Origin: Verrucomicrobiaceae bacterium
GTDB lineage: Bacteria > Verrucomicrobiota > Verrucomicrobiia > Verrucomicrobiales > Verrucomicrobiaceae
DNA length: 64,000 bases
Reading direction: 5' to 3'
Assembly: GCA_027490195.1 (NCBI GenBank)
Contig: JAIXYN010000069.1
Location: forward strand, 86,093 to 150,092
Within the stretch, counting starts at the first letter, position 1, and each line of letters starts with the position of its first letter. The translations under genes were made by a program, and so were the position numbers. This document shows, piece after piece, positions 24,248-33,517 of this stretch. The notes below the pieces were generated by a model, which was not told the DNA's origin, did no database searches, and worked only from the letters and a program-made list of their open reading frames with translations.

Positions 24248-25678
24248 TCATAACTTCCATCCATCCCGCGGCACACGACTCAGGAAACGATTCGCGCTCT
24301 CATTGTTCGTGATGCGCATCGCCTTGGCATCCCAGAGGATTTTGCCGCCGGCGCGGTGCGCGACGTTGCCAAGGTGATTGGCCTCTGTTAGCGGACCTGC
24401 ATAGCTGAAGGGGCTGCCGGTAGGCGTGCCGTTGCGAATGGCGGCGAGGAATTCGGCGTGCTGGCCAGGTGAGTCGGCGATGAAAGGTTTCGGAGCCTGG
24501 AAGTCTTTGAACGTGGCTTCGGGCAGCAGGACATGCTTGCCGTAGTCTGAGAGCAGCATGCCTTTGTCGCCAATGAATAGGACACCGCTGTTCCACTTGC
24601 TGATGAGGGGATCATTCTTCCACACATCGGGTTTGTCCGCGCCCTGATGCCAGTGGAGTTTGCAGGCGGGCATGTCGCCACGTGGACCATACTCATACAC
24701 CGCGTGCATCGAAGCCGGGGCGATTTCAGGATGTGGTGGCGGGCCAAAGGCTTCGATGCTGAGAGGTGCATCGAGCTTCAGAGCCCAGAAAGGGAGGTCG
24801 TTCCAATGACTGCCGAGGTCGGACATGGTGCCATTGCCGAAGTCCCACCAGCGATACCATTTAGGGCCCGGAAAATAGACACTGTTGTAGGGGCGCATCG
24901 GCGCAGGGCCGATCCACAGATCCCAGTCAAGATACGGCGGTGGTGTTTCAGCGACGGTGGGGCGCTCCGTGACGTAAACGATGTCTCCGTTCTTCTTCGA
25001 GTCTTCTTCGCTCTGCAAACCCCATGCGCGGGAGACGCACACATGCGCCTCGGTCACTTTGCCGATGGCGCCGCTTTGAATCAGTTCGACGACGCGACGG
25101 TAGTTCGGCATGCCGTGAATCTGCGTGCCCATCTGCGTGACGACACCGGCCTTGGCCGCGGCCTCGGTAATGAGGCGTGCTTCTGCGACGTTGTGGGAGA
25201 GCGGCTTCTCACAATACACATGCTTCTTCATCAGCAGCGCAGGCAGGGTGGCATAGGCATGCGTGTGCTCGGTGGTGCTGATGACGACAGCGTCGATCTC
25301 GCCAGCGCTGACTTGATCGTAGAGCTTGCGGAAGTCGCGGAACTTCTGCGCTTTGGGAAACGCGGCACCTGCGCGGTCGAGGTTCTCGCCATTCACATCG
25401 CAGAGGGCAACGACGTTTTCTCGCGGTTCGGTGGGTGGTGGTGGCTGTGCGCCAGCATCGGGCTTGGCGTTCTTGCCGCGTGGCGGCGTGTAGAGTGCGA
25501 CGCCGGTAAGTTCCTTGATGTTTGAAGCACCGCGTCCGCCGACACCGATGAAGACAAGGTTCATTTTGTCGTTCGGCGAACGTGAACTGACAATGGCTGG
25601 AAATCCCAAGGCCGCAGCCGCGCTGGCGCTGTGAGCAAGGAATTGACGACGGGACGAAACGGGTTGGCTGGCACTCAT
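24248..25678 (-). CDS. Tat-exported Gfo/Idh/MocA family oxidoreductase
   Basis: A 476-residue oxidoreductase with a Tat-type leader ([21 protein letters not shown]). The mature domain has [13 protein letters not shown] as the nucleotide-binding motif, [11 protein letters not shown] and [14 protein letters not shown] with the catalytic-type Lys. The [14 protein letters not shown] and [16 protein letters not shown] segments mark the large planctomycetal/verrucomicrobial secreted subgroup. It probably acts on a sugar in the periplasm, with cofactor loaded before export. Its start lies 65 bases from the stop of the sulfatase gene encoded upstream, so the two may be cotranscribed for polysaccharide use. 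Confidence 0.9.
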   Translation of the reverse strand: MSASQPVSSRRQFLAHSASAAAALGFPAIVSSRSPNDKMNLVFIGVGGRGASNIKELTGVALYTPPRGKNAKPDAGAQPPPPTEPRENVVALCDVNGENLDRAGAAFPKAQKFRDFRKLYDQVSAGEIDAVVISTTEHTHAYATLPALLMKKHVYCEKPLSHNVAEARLITEAAAKAGVVTQMGTQIHGMPNYRRVVELIQSGAIGKVTEAHVCVSRAWGLQSEEDSKKNGDIVYVTERPTVAETPPPYLDWDLWIGPAPMRPYNSVYFPGPKWYRWWDFGNGTMSDLGSHWNDLPFWALKLDAPLSIEAFGPPPHPEIAPASMHAVYEYGPRGDMPACKLHWHQGADKPDVWKNDPLISKWNSGVLFIGDKGMLLSDYGKHVLLPEATFKDFQAPKPFIADSPGQHAEFLAAIRNGTPTGSPFSYAGPLTEANHLGNVAHRAGGKILWDAKAMRITNNESANRFLSRVPRDGWKL

Positions 25679-25743
25679 GGTTGTCCCTTTACAACGTTCG
25701 TTGCAGCCGGAGTTTCCGTGGAATCTTCAAGTCGTCGCTTCAA

Positions 25744-27375
25744 TTACTCTGCCTTTTTTTTACCTGCGCCAGGCTTCTTCGGCCCATTCAGCGGCTTGTC
25801 GGGATCATACTTCGGATTGCGTTCGGGAATCTGGGCACCGGTGTCTTTGAGCCAGGTATTGAGTTTGTCGCGCAATTGCATGGCGCGCACGGAGTCAAAG
25901 GGGGCGCGGTTGTCCGCTTCACCTGCGTCGAGTTTCAAATTGTAGAGTTCCACGTGGTTGTCCTCATGGAATTGGATGAGCTTCCAGTCGCCTTCGCGGA
26001 TGGCACTGTAAGGCGTGGCGCTGCCCGGATGGTAATGCGGGTAGTGCCAGTAGATGGCATCACGCACGAGGGTGTCTGTGGCTGCAAGTAGCGGCAAAAG
26101 AGACTCGCCATCGACGATCTGATCTTTCTTGAGGGGCGTTTGCGTGGCGGCAAGCAGCGTAGGAACGTGATCGTAGGTGATCACGGGCACATCGCAGGTG
26201 CTACCGGGTTTTACCACGCTAGGCCAGGAAACGATGAGAGGAATGTGGACGCCGCCTTCATACGCACTGCCTTTGCCAAGACGTGCCGGGCTGTTGTCGG
26301 TGGGGCCGCGTGACCAGCCTTTCGGATTGACCATGCCGCTGAGGCCGCCGTTGTCGCTGGTGAAAATGAAGATCGTGTTTTCGGCCAGCTTCAGTTCGTT
26401 GAGCTTGGCGCGCAGCTTGCCCACGCTGTCGTCCACGCTCTCCACCAGCGCGGCATACACAGGGTTGCTGTGGCCGCCGACGGCTTTCTTGGCCTGATAC
26501 TTGGCGATGACTTCCGGTTTGCCCATGATGGGCGTGTGGACGCCATAGTGCGGGAGATAGATGTAGAAAGGTTTCTCCTTGTTCTTGTCGATGAATTTGA
26601 CCGCTTCATCAGCGAGGCGGTCGCTCAGGAATTCATCCTTGGGGCCATCGGGCAGGGTGGCGATCTTGTAAGGCGAGAAGTAGCTCGGTGGCGAGCCTCC
26701 GCTTGTGCCGCCGATGTTCACATCAAAGCCATGTTTGGTGGGATAAAACTCCTCGTCACCGAGATGCCATTTGCCGATGCTGGCCGTGGCATAGCCGCGA
26801 GTTTTGAGCCGTTCGGCGAGTGTTTCCTCCTCTAGCGGCAGTTGCATCGTCCAATTCGGGATGAGCAGACGTCCATTGCTCGGCACATGCCCTGCGATCC
26901 AGTCCGTGATGTGCAAACGGGCAGGCGCTTTGCCCGTCATCATGGCCGCACGGGTGGGAGAACACACGGTGCATGCTGAGTAGGCCTGCGTGAAGCGCAT
27001 GCCATCCTGTGCGAGTTTATCGATGTTTGGTGTTTCGTAGTATTTGGAGCCGTAGCAGCCAAGATCCGTCCATCCCATGTCATCAATGAGCATGACGATG
27101 ATGTTTGGTGGTGGTCCCGCTGGCAGTTGCGGAACCACGGGCACCTTGACCGGCGGCGGCTGGATGGCTGGTAATTGGGCGGGCGGTGTTGGTTCAGCAG
27201 CTGGGGTGGATGCAGCTGCTGCTCCCGGCACGGTGGGTTGTGTAACCTGGGGAGTCGGGTTCGGGGAAGCGGGTGAGGTCGGAGTTTCTGGCACCGCTGG
27301 CGCTGGATTGACCGCTGGAGTTTGGGCGGTCAAAAGACCTGCTATGCAAAGGAAAGGAGCGAGAAAACGGTGCAT
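25744..27375 (-). CDS. Secreted sulfatase with proline-rich linker
   Basis: A 543-residue arylsulfatase-type enzyme. After the signal peptide (ends near TAQ at 16-18) comes a striking Pro/Ala/Thr/Val linker, residues 20-90, before the catalytic domain. The domain begins IIVMLIDDMGWTDLGCYG, with the formylglycine motif C138-S-P-T-R142 and metal ligands in FTSDNGG. It should cleave sulfate esters outside the cytoplasm. The linker suggests tethering or spacing away from a membrane or wall, although no second domain precedes it. Upstream on the same strand is the DUF433/DUF5615 pair; downstream is the Gfo/Idh gene. Confidence 0.92.
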   Translation of the reverse strand: MHRFLAPFLCIAGLLTAQTPAVNPAPAVPETPTSPASPNPTPQVTQPTVPGAAAASTPAAEPTPPAQLPAIQPPPVKVPVVPQLPAGPPPNIIVMLIDDMGWTDLGCYGSKYYETPNIDKLAQDGMRFTQAYSACTVCSPTRAAMMTGKAPARLHITDWIAGHVPSNGRLLIPNWTMQLPLEEETLAERLKTRGYATASIGKWHLGDEEFYPTKHGFDVNIGGTSGGSPPSYFSPYKIATLPDGPKDEFLSDRLADEAVKFIDKNKEKPFYIYLPHYGVHTPIMGKPEVIAKYQAKKAVGGHSNPVYAALVESVDDSVGKLRAKLNELKLAENTIFIFTSDNGGLSGMVNPKGWSRGPTDNSPARLGKGSAYEGGVHIPLIVSWPSVVKPGSTCDVPVITYDHVPTLLAATQTPLKKDQIVDGESLLPLLAATDTLVRDAIYWHYPHYHPGSATPYSAIREGDWKLIQFHEDNHVELYNLKLDAGEADNRAPFDSVRAMQLRDKLNTWLKDTGAQIPERNPKYDPDKPLNGPKKPGAGKKKAE

Positions 27376-27541
27376 AAAAAGACGGCGGGGAATGAAATGA
27401 GACGCTGTCTCATCTTGTGTGGGATTACAAGAGTTTATGTGGATTCAAAGAGAGATTTCGCGGCGAAGAGGTCAAGGAGTGACTCCTGTCCGACTCCCAT
27501 GCACTGCGCTCTTAATGCAGAGTTAAAAGGCAAAAGTAGAC

Positions 27542-27868
27542 CTATCTTACTTCGACAATTCTTTGATCCGTCAATGCGGTTTCGATGGAAGGCCAGATTT
27601 GTTCGAGCTTGGTCAGCAAGTGTTGAGTTCGGCAGTTGCCAAGACGGAGCCACAGCAGCTTGCCCTGTTCGTCAGGTCGTGTCGCCAGAATGAAAAAATC
27701 TTCGTCTTTGGAAACGACGACTCGACTTTCAGCGAGAGCCTCAGCCCAGATCTGGCGATCATCGGTCTGTCCTTGCCCGCGATCCAAGACATGCACGGCA
27801 TCATGCCCTCTGGCACTCAGCCAGCGTGCGAGGGCTGCGGGCAGCTGATTGTCCACCAGGAATTTCAC
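27542..27868 (-). CDS. DUF5615 PIN-like toxin
   Basis: A 108-residue protein of the DUF5615/Mut7-C-like PIN group. The N-terminal KFLVDNQLPAALARWLSARGHDAVHV and the central VVSKDEDFF carry acidic residues placed like those of PIN ribonucleases. The start codon is GTG at 27868, overlapping the stop of the DUF433 gene as GTGA. Such pairs are treated as type II toxin-antitoxin modules, the DUF5615 protein being the presumed RNase toxin; the activity is not proven here. It lies between sulfatase genes as a small insertion-like unit. Confidence 0.8.
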   Translation of the reverse strand: MKFLVDNQLPAALARWLSARGHDAVHVLDRGQGQTDDRQIWAEALAESRVVVSKDEDFFILATRPDEQGKLLWLRLGNCRTQHLLTKLEQIWPSIETALTDQRIVEVR

Positions 27869-28092
27869 GCGGCGATGGCCAGAACCGTATGATCCGTCTG
27901 TCTTGCCGCATAGGTGAGAGCGGCTTTGATATCGTCAGCTTCCAAAAAGTCGTAGTCCTGCAGAATCTCTTCGTGACTGGCGCCCGCAGCGATCAGTTCG
28001 AGAATGTCACTGACTCGGATGCGATAGCCGCGGATGCAAGGACGTCCGCCACATTTTCCGGCTTCAATGGTGATGCGATCCAGCAGGTTCAT
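27865..28092 (-). CDS. DUF433 antitoxin
   Basis: A 75-residue DUF433 protein, recognised by the compact helix-turn-helix-like order RITIEAGKCGGRPCIRGYRIRVSDILELIAAG followed by EEILQDYDFLEADDIKAALTYA. It precedes and overlaps the DUF5615 gene by four bases, the standard antitoxin-first order. It would neutralise the PIN-like partner and perhaps repress the operon. The 69 bases upstream, before the sulfatase stop, should hold the promoter; no clear operator is seen. Confidence 0.82.
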   Translation of the reverse strand: MNLLDRITIEAGKCGGRPCIRGYRIRVSDILELIAAGASHEEILQDYDFLEADDIKAALTYAARQTDHTVLAIAA

Positions 28093-28161
28093 GACGGAAG
28101 ATTGTCCATGGAGCCACGAGAGTCAAGACAGCGAAGCCTCCTTGACCACGTATCTAGCGCT

Positions 28162-29637
28162 TCACCGGATCTTCGCATCCGGTAGCGCGCTCTTCACGCC
28201 TTCATCCAGCGGCATCTTGTCAGTCTCCGCATCGAGGCCAGTGGCGAGCATGAGCTTGGCGAGTTCGGCTTGAAGTTTAAGGATGAACTGGGCGTGCTCA
28301 GGTTTGTTGATGAGGTTGGTGGTTTCACCCGGATCGTTTTTCAAATCGTAGAGCTCGGCCATGTGCTTGTCGGGGCTGCCATCACCATGAGGGTAGTGGA
28401 TGTACTTCCAGTCGTTGGTACGCACGGCGCGGACATTCGGCGTGTAGGGGAACTGCTTCTCGTAGTTGTAGTGGTAGAACCAGCTTTGACGCCAGTCAGG
28501 ATCGCCGGTTTGCACGAGCTTCACGAATGATTTGCCGTGAATGTTTTCCAAGGGCGGCGCTCCGCAGAGCGCGAGGAGGCTGGGAGCCACATCGATGGTC
28601 AGCACCTGCTGAGAGATGATCTTGCTCTCTTTGGTGAGCTGCGGGGCCCGCACGATGAGCGGGATGCGCAGGCTCGGCTCATGCGCGGTGCGTTTGTCCA
28701 CCATGCCGTCTTCACCTTCGAGCAGGCCGTTGTCGCCCATGAAGACGATGATGGTGTTGTCGAGTTGCTTCGTTTCCTCCAGCCAGGCGCGCACGCGGGC
28801 CACGCTGTCATCCACGCTCAGGATGGTGCCCCAGTAGCCGTGCACCATGTTTTCGAAATCTTTGACGGCGGCGGGGCTGTCATCGGGGAATTTTTTGCGC
28901 CACTCAAACAGCGGGCCGTAAATGCCATGCCAGGTGTAGAGGCGCTGTTTGATCCACGCGGGCTTGTCATCCAGCATGAAGGCCGTGGCCGGGTAGGGGA
29001 CACGCACATCATCAAAGCTATGCTCATACTTTGGCTCGGGTGTGTAGAAGCTGTGCGGGGCCTTGTGGCCAATGCAGGCGCACCATGGTTTGTCGCCGCT
29101 CTGCTGCTTGAGCCAGGCCATGGCGAGATCCGTGACGACGTTGGTGTAGTAGCCTTTGATGACCTCGCCCTTTTTGCCGTTGAGGTTCCACTCGGTGTCG
29201 AAGTATTTGCCCTGGCCCTTGTGCGTCACGAAGGTGTCGTAGCCGGGGCGGGGATCGTCATTCTCTTCGCCCATGTGGTATTTGCCAAAGTAGGCGGTGG
29301 CGTAGCCGGCATCATGCAGCACGGAGGGAAAACTGCGCAGCGTGGCCGGGTATTCGGTGAAGTTGTTGGTGACGCCGTGTGCATGGGCATACAGACCGCT
29401 GAGGATGGAGCCGCGGCTAGGCGAGCACAGCGAGGTGGTGCAGAACGTATTGGCAAAGCGCACGCCCTCCTGCGCGAGGCGGTCGATGTTCGGCGTCTTC
29501 ACGTGCTTTGAACCGTAACATCCGAGGGCATCCGGGCGCAGGTCATCGCAGAGGATGAAAAGGACGTTGGGCTGCGCCGCGAATGATGACTGCAGCAGGA
29601 TGAATGAAGATAACAGGAGGGCGAAGAGGCGGATCAT
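28162..29637 (-). CDS. Secreted sulfatase (iduronate-2-sulfatase-like)
   Basis: A 491-residue sulfatase with a signal peptide ([20 protein letters not shown]). Motifs: [17 protein letters not shown] with the metal Asp pair, and the formylglycine site C71-S-P-S-R75. DDLRP in the first motif and the [18 protein letters not shown] segment are typical of iduronate-2-sulfatase-like and choline-sulfatase-like members. It is divergent from a Tat-exported Gfo/Idh gene over 84 bases, so the two may share regulation. The likely substrate class is a sulfated polysaccharide; the exact linkage cannot be read. Confidence 0.92.
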   Translation of the reverse strand: MIRLFALLLSSFILLQSSFAAQPNVLFILCDDLRPDALGCYGSKHVKTPNIDRLAQEGVRFANTFCTTSLCSPSRGSILSGLYAHAHGVTNNFTEYPATLRSFPSVLHDAGYATAYFGKYHMGEENDDPRPGYDTFVTHKGQGKYFDTEWNLNGKKGEVIKGYYTNVVTDLAMAWLKQQSGDKPWCACIGHKAPHSFYTPEPKYEHSFDDVRVPYPATAFMLDDKPAWIKQRLYTWHGIYGPLFEWRKKFPDDSPAAVKDFENMVHGYWGTILSVDDSVARVRAWLEETKQLDNTIIVFMGDNGLLEGEDGMVDKRTAHEPSLRIPLIVRAPQLTKESKIISQQVLTIDVAPSLLALCGAPPLENIHGKSFVKLVQTGDPDWRQSWFYHYNYEKQFPYTPNVRAVRTNDWKYIHYPHGDGSPDKHMAELYDLKNDPGETTNLINKPEHAQFILKLQAELAKLMLATGLDAETDKMPLDEGVKSALPDAKIR

Positions 29638-29721
29638 GGTCGGGAGTCTGCCAACGATGGAATACTGTTGTCTCTGTCAAAAAGGAAAGGCTGCGTCGTG
29701 GGTGACGTTCTCCTTTACGCC

Positions 29722-31236
29722 ATGATCCAACGCCGATCCTTCCTCAAACAGTCCGCCGCCGCTTCTGCTGGCGTGTTCTACATCGCCAAAACCTCCTGGG
29801 CCCAGAAAAGTCCGGGAGATACCATCAACGTGGCCGTCATCGGCTTCGGCGGGCGTGGCGGCTCGCACATCAGCGGCTACAACAAGCTGAACAAAGACGG
29901 TGCCGGCGTGCGGGTTGCGGCACTTTGTGACGTTGACAGCAAGACGCTCGCCAAGGGACTGAAGTCCTACGACCAAGAAAAAATCAAAGTCACCGGTTAT
30001 TCCGATCTGCGGAAGCTTCTGGATAACAAGGATATCGACGCGGTGAGCATCGCCACGCCGAACCACTGGCATGCACTGTCCACGATCTGGGCCGTGCAGG
30101 CCGGCAAGGATGTGTATGTCGAGAAGCCCGTGTCCCACTGCGTGTGGGAAGGCCGGCAGATGGTCAAGGCTGCGCGCAAGTATGGCAAGATCGTGCAGAC
30201 TGGCACGCAGTCGCGATCGAGCCGCAAGGGCATCGGCGATGCCGTGAAGTACGTGCAGGAGGGAAACCTTGGGAAAATCCTGCTCTCACGCGGCTTGTGC
30301 TACAAGCGCCGCCCCAGCATTGGCAAGGCCGAGGGTGAGCAGCCGATTCCTGATTCCATCGAATACGATCTCTGGTGCGGTCCCGGCCCGAAAGGCCCGC
30401 TCACGCGCAAGAGACTGCACTATGACTGGCACTGGACCTGGGCCTACGGCAACGGCGATCTCGGCAACCAAGGCATCCACCAGATGGACATTGCCCGCTG
30501 GTTCCTTGGCGAGATGGAATTGTCACCCAGCGTGTGGAGTGTGGGCGGTCGTCTTGGGTATGAAGATGATGGCGAAACTGCCAACACCCAGATCATTTAT
30601 CACGGCTACGAAAAGGCACCCCTCATCTTTGAAGTGCGCGGCCTGCCTGACGCGAAGGACGGCAAAAACATGGACAAGCTCATGCAGACCAGCAAGGGCG
30701 TGAAGTTTCAGCCTCTTCCCGGCAAGGATGGCAAAGAAGGTGTGACCGGTGCAGGCGTCGGCGTCATCGTTGAATGCGAAGGTGGCACCGTCGTTGTGTC
30801 GAGCTACTCGAACAGCACCGTCTTCGACAAGGAAGGCAAGGAGGTGAAGAAGTTCGAAGGCAGTGAAGACCACTTCAAAAACTTCATCAACGCCTGTCGC
30901 AGCCGCCGGGTGGATGATTTAAATGCCGACATCCTCGAAGGCCACCTCTCCAGCGCACTCTGTCACACCGGCAACATCAGCTACCGTCTTGGCAAAAAGC
31001 AAAAGCCCGAGGAGATTCTCGAACAGATCAAAGGCAGCAACCTGGGCACCGAAAGCTTCGAGCGCATGAAGGAGCACCTCGGCAAAAACGAAGTCGATCT
31101 CATCAAAGACCAGCTCACCCTCGGCCCCGTCCTCAAAATGGATGGTAAAACCGAGCGCTTCATCGATCAAGACGCCGCCAACGCCATGCTCAAGGACAAG
31201 TATCGTCCTCCATTCGTTGTGCCTGATGAAGTTTGA
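29722..31236 (+). CDS. Tat-exported Gfo/Idh/MocA family oxidoreductase
   Basis: 504 residues when started at the ATG at 29722, which opens a Tat leader (MIQRRSFLKQSAAASAGVFYIA). The nucleotide-binding motif is NVAVIGFGGRGGSH, the Lys motif is YVEKPVSHCVWEGRQ, and the substrate region has HYDWHWTWAYGNGDLGNQGIHQMDIARW. The C-terminal part is longer than in typical cytoplasmic members, with a Lys/Glu-rich end. It probably oxidises or hydrolyses (some relatives do so with bound NAD+) a glycoside in the periplasm. It is divergent from a sulfatase. A short convergent gap with a hairpin separates it from the esterase gene. Confidence 0.9.
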   Translation: MIQRRSFLKQSAAASAGVFYIAKTSWAQKSPGDTINVAVIGFGGRGGSHISGYNKLNKDGAGVRVAALCDVDSKTLAKGLKSYDQEKIKVTGYSDLRKLLDNKDIDAVSIATPNHWHALSTIWAVQAGKDVYVEKPVSHCVWEGRQMVKAARKYGKIVQTGTQSRSSRKGIGDAVKYVQEGNLGKILLSRGLCYKRRPSIGKAEGEQPIPDSIEYDLWCGPGPKGPLTRKRLHYDWHWTWAYGNGDLGNQGIHQMDIARWFLGEMELSPSVWSVGGRLGYEDDGETANTQIIYHGYEKAPLIFEVRGLPDAKDGKNMDKLMQTSKGVKFQPLPGKDGKEGVTGAGVGVIVECEGGTVVVSSYSNSTVFDKEGKEVKKFEGSEDHFKNFINACRSRRVDDLNADILEGHLSSALCHTGNISYRLGKKQKPEEILEQIKGSNLGTESFERMKEHLGKNEVDLIKDQLTLGPVLKMDGKTERFIDQDAANAMLKDKYRPPFVVPDEV

Positions 31237-31256
31237 TCTGGCAGGGTGCAAGAAAA

Positions 31257-31315
31257 CCGCCATTCCATCAGCCAGCGCTACTTGGAGGCAGCTTAATAGG
31301 CGCATGGAATGGCGG
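31257..31315 (-). terminator. 12-bp inverted repeat with T-rich tail, minus-strand terminator candidate
   Basis: CCGCCATTCCAT (31257-31268) pairs with ATGGAATGGCGG (31304-31315) across a 35-base loop. Read on the minus strand the structure ends in GGTTTTCTTG, resembling an intrinsic terminator for the esterase/SMP-30 gene, whose final codons form the first arm and loop. The long loop is unusual. Confidence 0.4.
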
Positions 31316-33205
31316 AGCACCTGACACGTGCATCTTGCGTTGATACAGCTTGCCGCGACTGATGACATACAAGGTGTCGAAATTCTCGCCGCCAAAGCAG
31401 ACGTTACTGACGGCTTGGTTGCCTGGAATCGGTAGAATGGCGCGCACGCGGCCGTTGCGATCCAGTACCTGAATTCCCATGTTTGTGGCGACATAGAGCC
31501 TCCCATCACGATCAAAGCAGATGTTGCCAGTGTCAGGGGTTCCGGAGTCGACCGGGACGTGCAGCCAGTAGAAACGTTGAGGATTCTCCACGGTGCCGTC
31601 AGCTTTGATTTTGCAGATGTATCCCCAGTGTGAATCGCGGAACATCACGGCAAGCCAAAGTCCATCGGGGGAGAGCGCAATGCCGCTTGCGCCATTGGGG
31701 ATAGAACCGATCTCGATCTTGTCCCCGTGGGGTCGGATGAGCCAGAGGCGGCTTCCTGATCGGGAGTCTCCATGCGAATCAACCCCATAGATGGCTCCGG
31801 TGTTCGTTATCGCAAAGCTGCTGGGGGAAGGACCCAGTTCGACAAACGACAAAGGCGCTGCCTTGGAGGCATCAGGCAGCTCACGGCTGCGTTTCGACGC
31901 GTTAAGCAATCGATCAATGCTATAATTGGCAATGGCAGATACCCGCTGGATGAAACACGTTCCATCCGCCCCGAAAGCCATTTTTGTGAGCAAGGTTAAG
32001 TGATGGGTCTTTTCTGTGCCCTTGGACTCATCTGTGGCGATGCGTTTTCCATGGGAGTCAAATTCCATCCGGGTCACTTTGCCTTCCCTGGCAGTGGCGG
32101 CATAAACTTTGCCGTCGAGGCCGATTTTGAACAACTCGCTTGCCTCGCCGCCATTGAAGAAGATCTCGCCTTGTGGATTCGCGGCAAGTGTATCCCATAG
32201 AGAACCCTGCTCGACCTTCGCAAGTTTCCATCCTTCCCCTGGCTCAAGGATTGCCTTGAGAAACGTGTTCTGGCTCTCTCCGGCTTTCAGCGGCTTGGGC
32301 CAGTCTTTCCATAGAAAGCGCATCGCGTCTGGAAAGATTGCGGTCGCATGTCTTCCACTGTGCGTTCCGGTGCCCCAGATGTGCTGGTGCTCATATCCGG
32401 CAAACTCCAGCGCACGTTCGAGAGTTTGATTGCTCATCCACCAGTCGCCTACCTCCGGGCCTCCGCCCCATTGGTCATTCTCACCATCCTGTTGGAAGAT
32501 GCGCAGCGGTTTCGGCTCGGTCTTGCGCACAAGCACCGGATAGGCGTCGCCACCGCGCATTCCGACAAATGTGCCGATGGCGGAGAACACGCGCCGGAAA
32601 AGATCAGGCCGTTCCCAGGCGAGCGTGAACGCCGCGATCCCACCCGTGCTGCCACCACCGGCGCAGCGGTCGTTAGGATCAGTGGAGAGCCTGATTGGCA
32701 GGCCATCAGGGGTCTTTAACTTTTCGATCTCGGGAAAGATTTCCTCGGTAATGCAGCGTGCAAGCGAGTCATTAAGACTGTCAAATTCGAGGCTGCGATT
32801 GAAGCGTGGGTTTTCCTTCTCATTCATCGACGCGACTGTGCCCGGCGAAACGCCGATGGCGATGGTCACGGGCATCTCTCCCTTGTGTATCAAGTTATCG
32901 AATACAACCGGCACACCAAAGCCGAGTGCATCAAGGCCCACATACACGCAGGCAGGCTTGTCACCCTTGTACTGTGCCGGGACATAGACTGTGATGGTGC
33001 GGCTGGTGCCTGGAAACACTTTTGAAGTTTCAAACTTGAAGGAGAATGTTTTTCCCTCCGGCACGCCCGGCTGTGGCTTTGAGTCAGGACCGGGTTCGTA
33101 ATTGTCGATTTCGGCGAGTGATTGTCGTGGCGATTGGGCGTTCACGACCAACGTGCCAAATACGGCGAAAACGAAAACGGCGATATGCAAAGAGTGATAA
33201 TGCAT
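31268..33205 (-). CDS. Secreted fusion of alpha/beta-hydrolase esterase and SMP-30/gluconolactonase-like propeller
   Basis: A 645-residue exported protein with a signal peptide ending near VNAQS. Residues about 50-340 are an esterase-D/enterochelin-esterase-like alpha/beta hydrolase: VYVPAQYKGDKPACVYVGLD, the nucleophile elbow in CAGGGSTGGIAAF, and a late HSGRHAT with the probable His. Residues about 350-640 form a six-bladed SMP-30/gluconolactonase-like propeller (GEIFFNGGEASELFKIG, ICFDRDGRLYVATNMGIQVLD, NVCFGGENFDTLYVISRGKLY). The combination suggests hydrolysis of an ester or lactone linked to a sugar, in two steps on one chain. It is convergent with the Gfo/Idh gene. Both domains appear complete. 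Confidence 0.85.
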   Translation of the reverse strand: MHYHSLHIAVFVFAVFGTLVVNAQSPRQSLAEIDNYEPGPDSKPQPGVPEGKTFSFKFETSKVFPGTSRTITVYVPAQYKGDKPACVYVGLDALGFGVPVVFDNLIHKGEMPVTIAIGVSPGTVASMNEKENPRFNRSLEFDSLNDSLARCITEEIFPEIEKLKTPDGLPIRLSTDPNDRCAGGGSTGGIAAFTLAWERPDLFRRVFSAIGTFVGMRGGDAYPVLVRKTEPKPLRIFQQDGENDQWGGGPEVGDWWMSNQTLERALEFAGYEHQHIWGTGTHSGRHATAIFPDAMRFLWKDWPKPLKAGESQNTFLKAILEPGEGWKLAKVEQGSLWDTLAANPQGEIFFNGGEASELFKIGLDGKVYAATAREGKVTRMEFDSHGKRIATDESKGTEKTHHLTLLTKMAFGADGTCFIQRVSAIANYSIDRLLNASKRSRELPDASKAAPLSFVELGPSPSSFAITNTGAIYGVDSHGDSRSGSRLWLIRPHGDKIEIGSIPNGASGIALSPDGLWLAVMFRDSHWGYICKIKADGTVENPQRFYWLHVPVDSGTPDTGNICFDRDGRLYVATNMGIQVLDRNGRVRAILPIPGNQAVSNVCFGGENFDTLYVISRGKLYQRKMHVSGAPPFHAPIKLPPSSAG

Positions 33206-33307
33206 GGGATGAGGCTAGCCGCCAGCCAGCTTTGCACAAGTCCACTGATGCAAGGCCTGGTGTTGCCCTTCGCCGTGCCGGATTAGGTGTGATGCAAGCC
33301 GCCTGCT

Positions 33308-33517
33308 TCACGCCGCGCCCAGCATCTCACCATACGAGAAGTCGCAGACGTGCATGCGCACGCGCACGGCTGCGCCTTCTTGAAGGGGAAAATCTGGCAG
33401 GTGCTTCTGAATGGTGCCGAAGATTTCCTTCCCATTCGGCAGCACGGCGTGGCAGGTGCGTGGGCTGAGCACACGACGAATCGTGGCCACGGTTTCAACT
33501 CGGTGGGCGATTTCCAT
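33308..33517 (-). CDS. Small IF-1/OB-fold-like protein
   Basis: A 69-residue protein whose ATG overlaps the S41-like gene's stop (TGATG), so it is coupled. Its pattern (VETVATIRRVLSPRTCHAV, then LPNGKEIFGTI, a short helix, and a final AAVRVRMHVCDFSYGEMLGA) follows translation initiation factor IF-1: a beta-barrel with L-x-N-G in the middle and a terminal strand with V-x-V-x and D/Y/G. It is clearly divergent from true IF-1 and carries two Cys. It could bind RNA or ribosomes, or be an unrelated OB-fold. It is too conserved in pattern and too well placed to be a chance frame. Confidence 0.55.
   Translation of the reverse strand: MEIAHRVETVATIRRVLSPRTCHAVLPNGKEIFGTIQKHLPDFPLQEGAAVRVRMHVCDFSYGEMLGAA

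Noticed and set aside
28537..29511. 324-residue plus-strand frame opposite a sulfatase
   Set aside because: The sulfatase motifs are on the other strand; the frame is a composition artefact.
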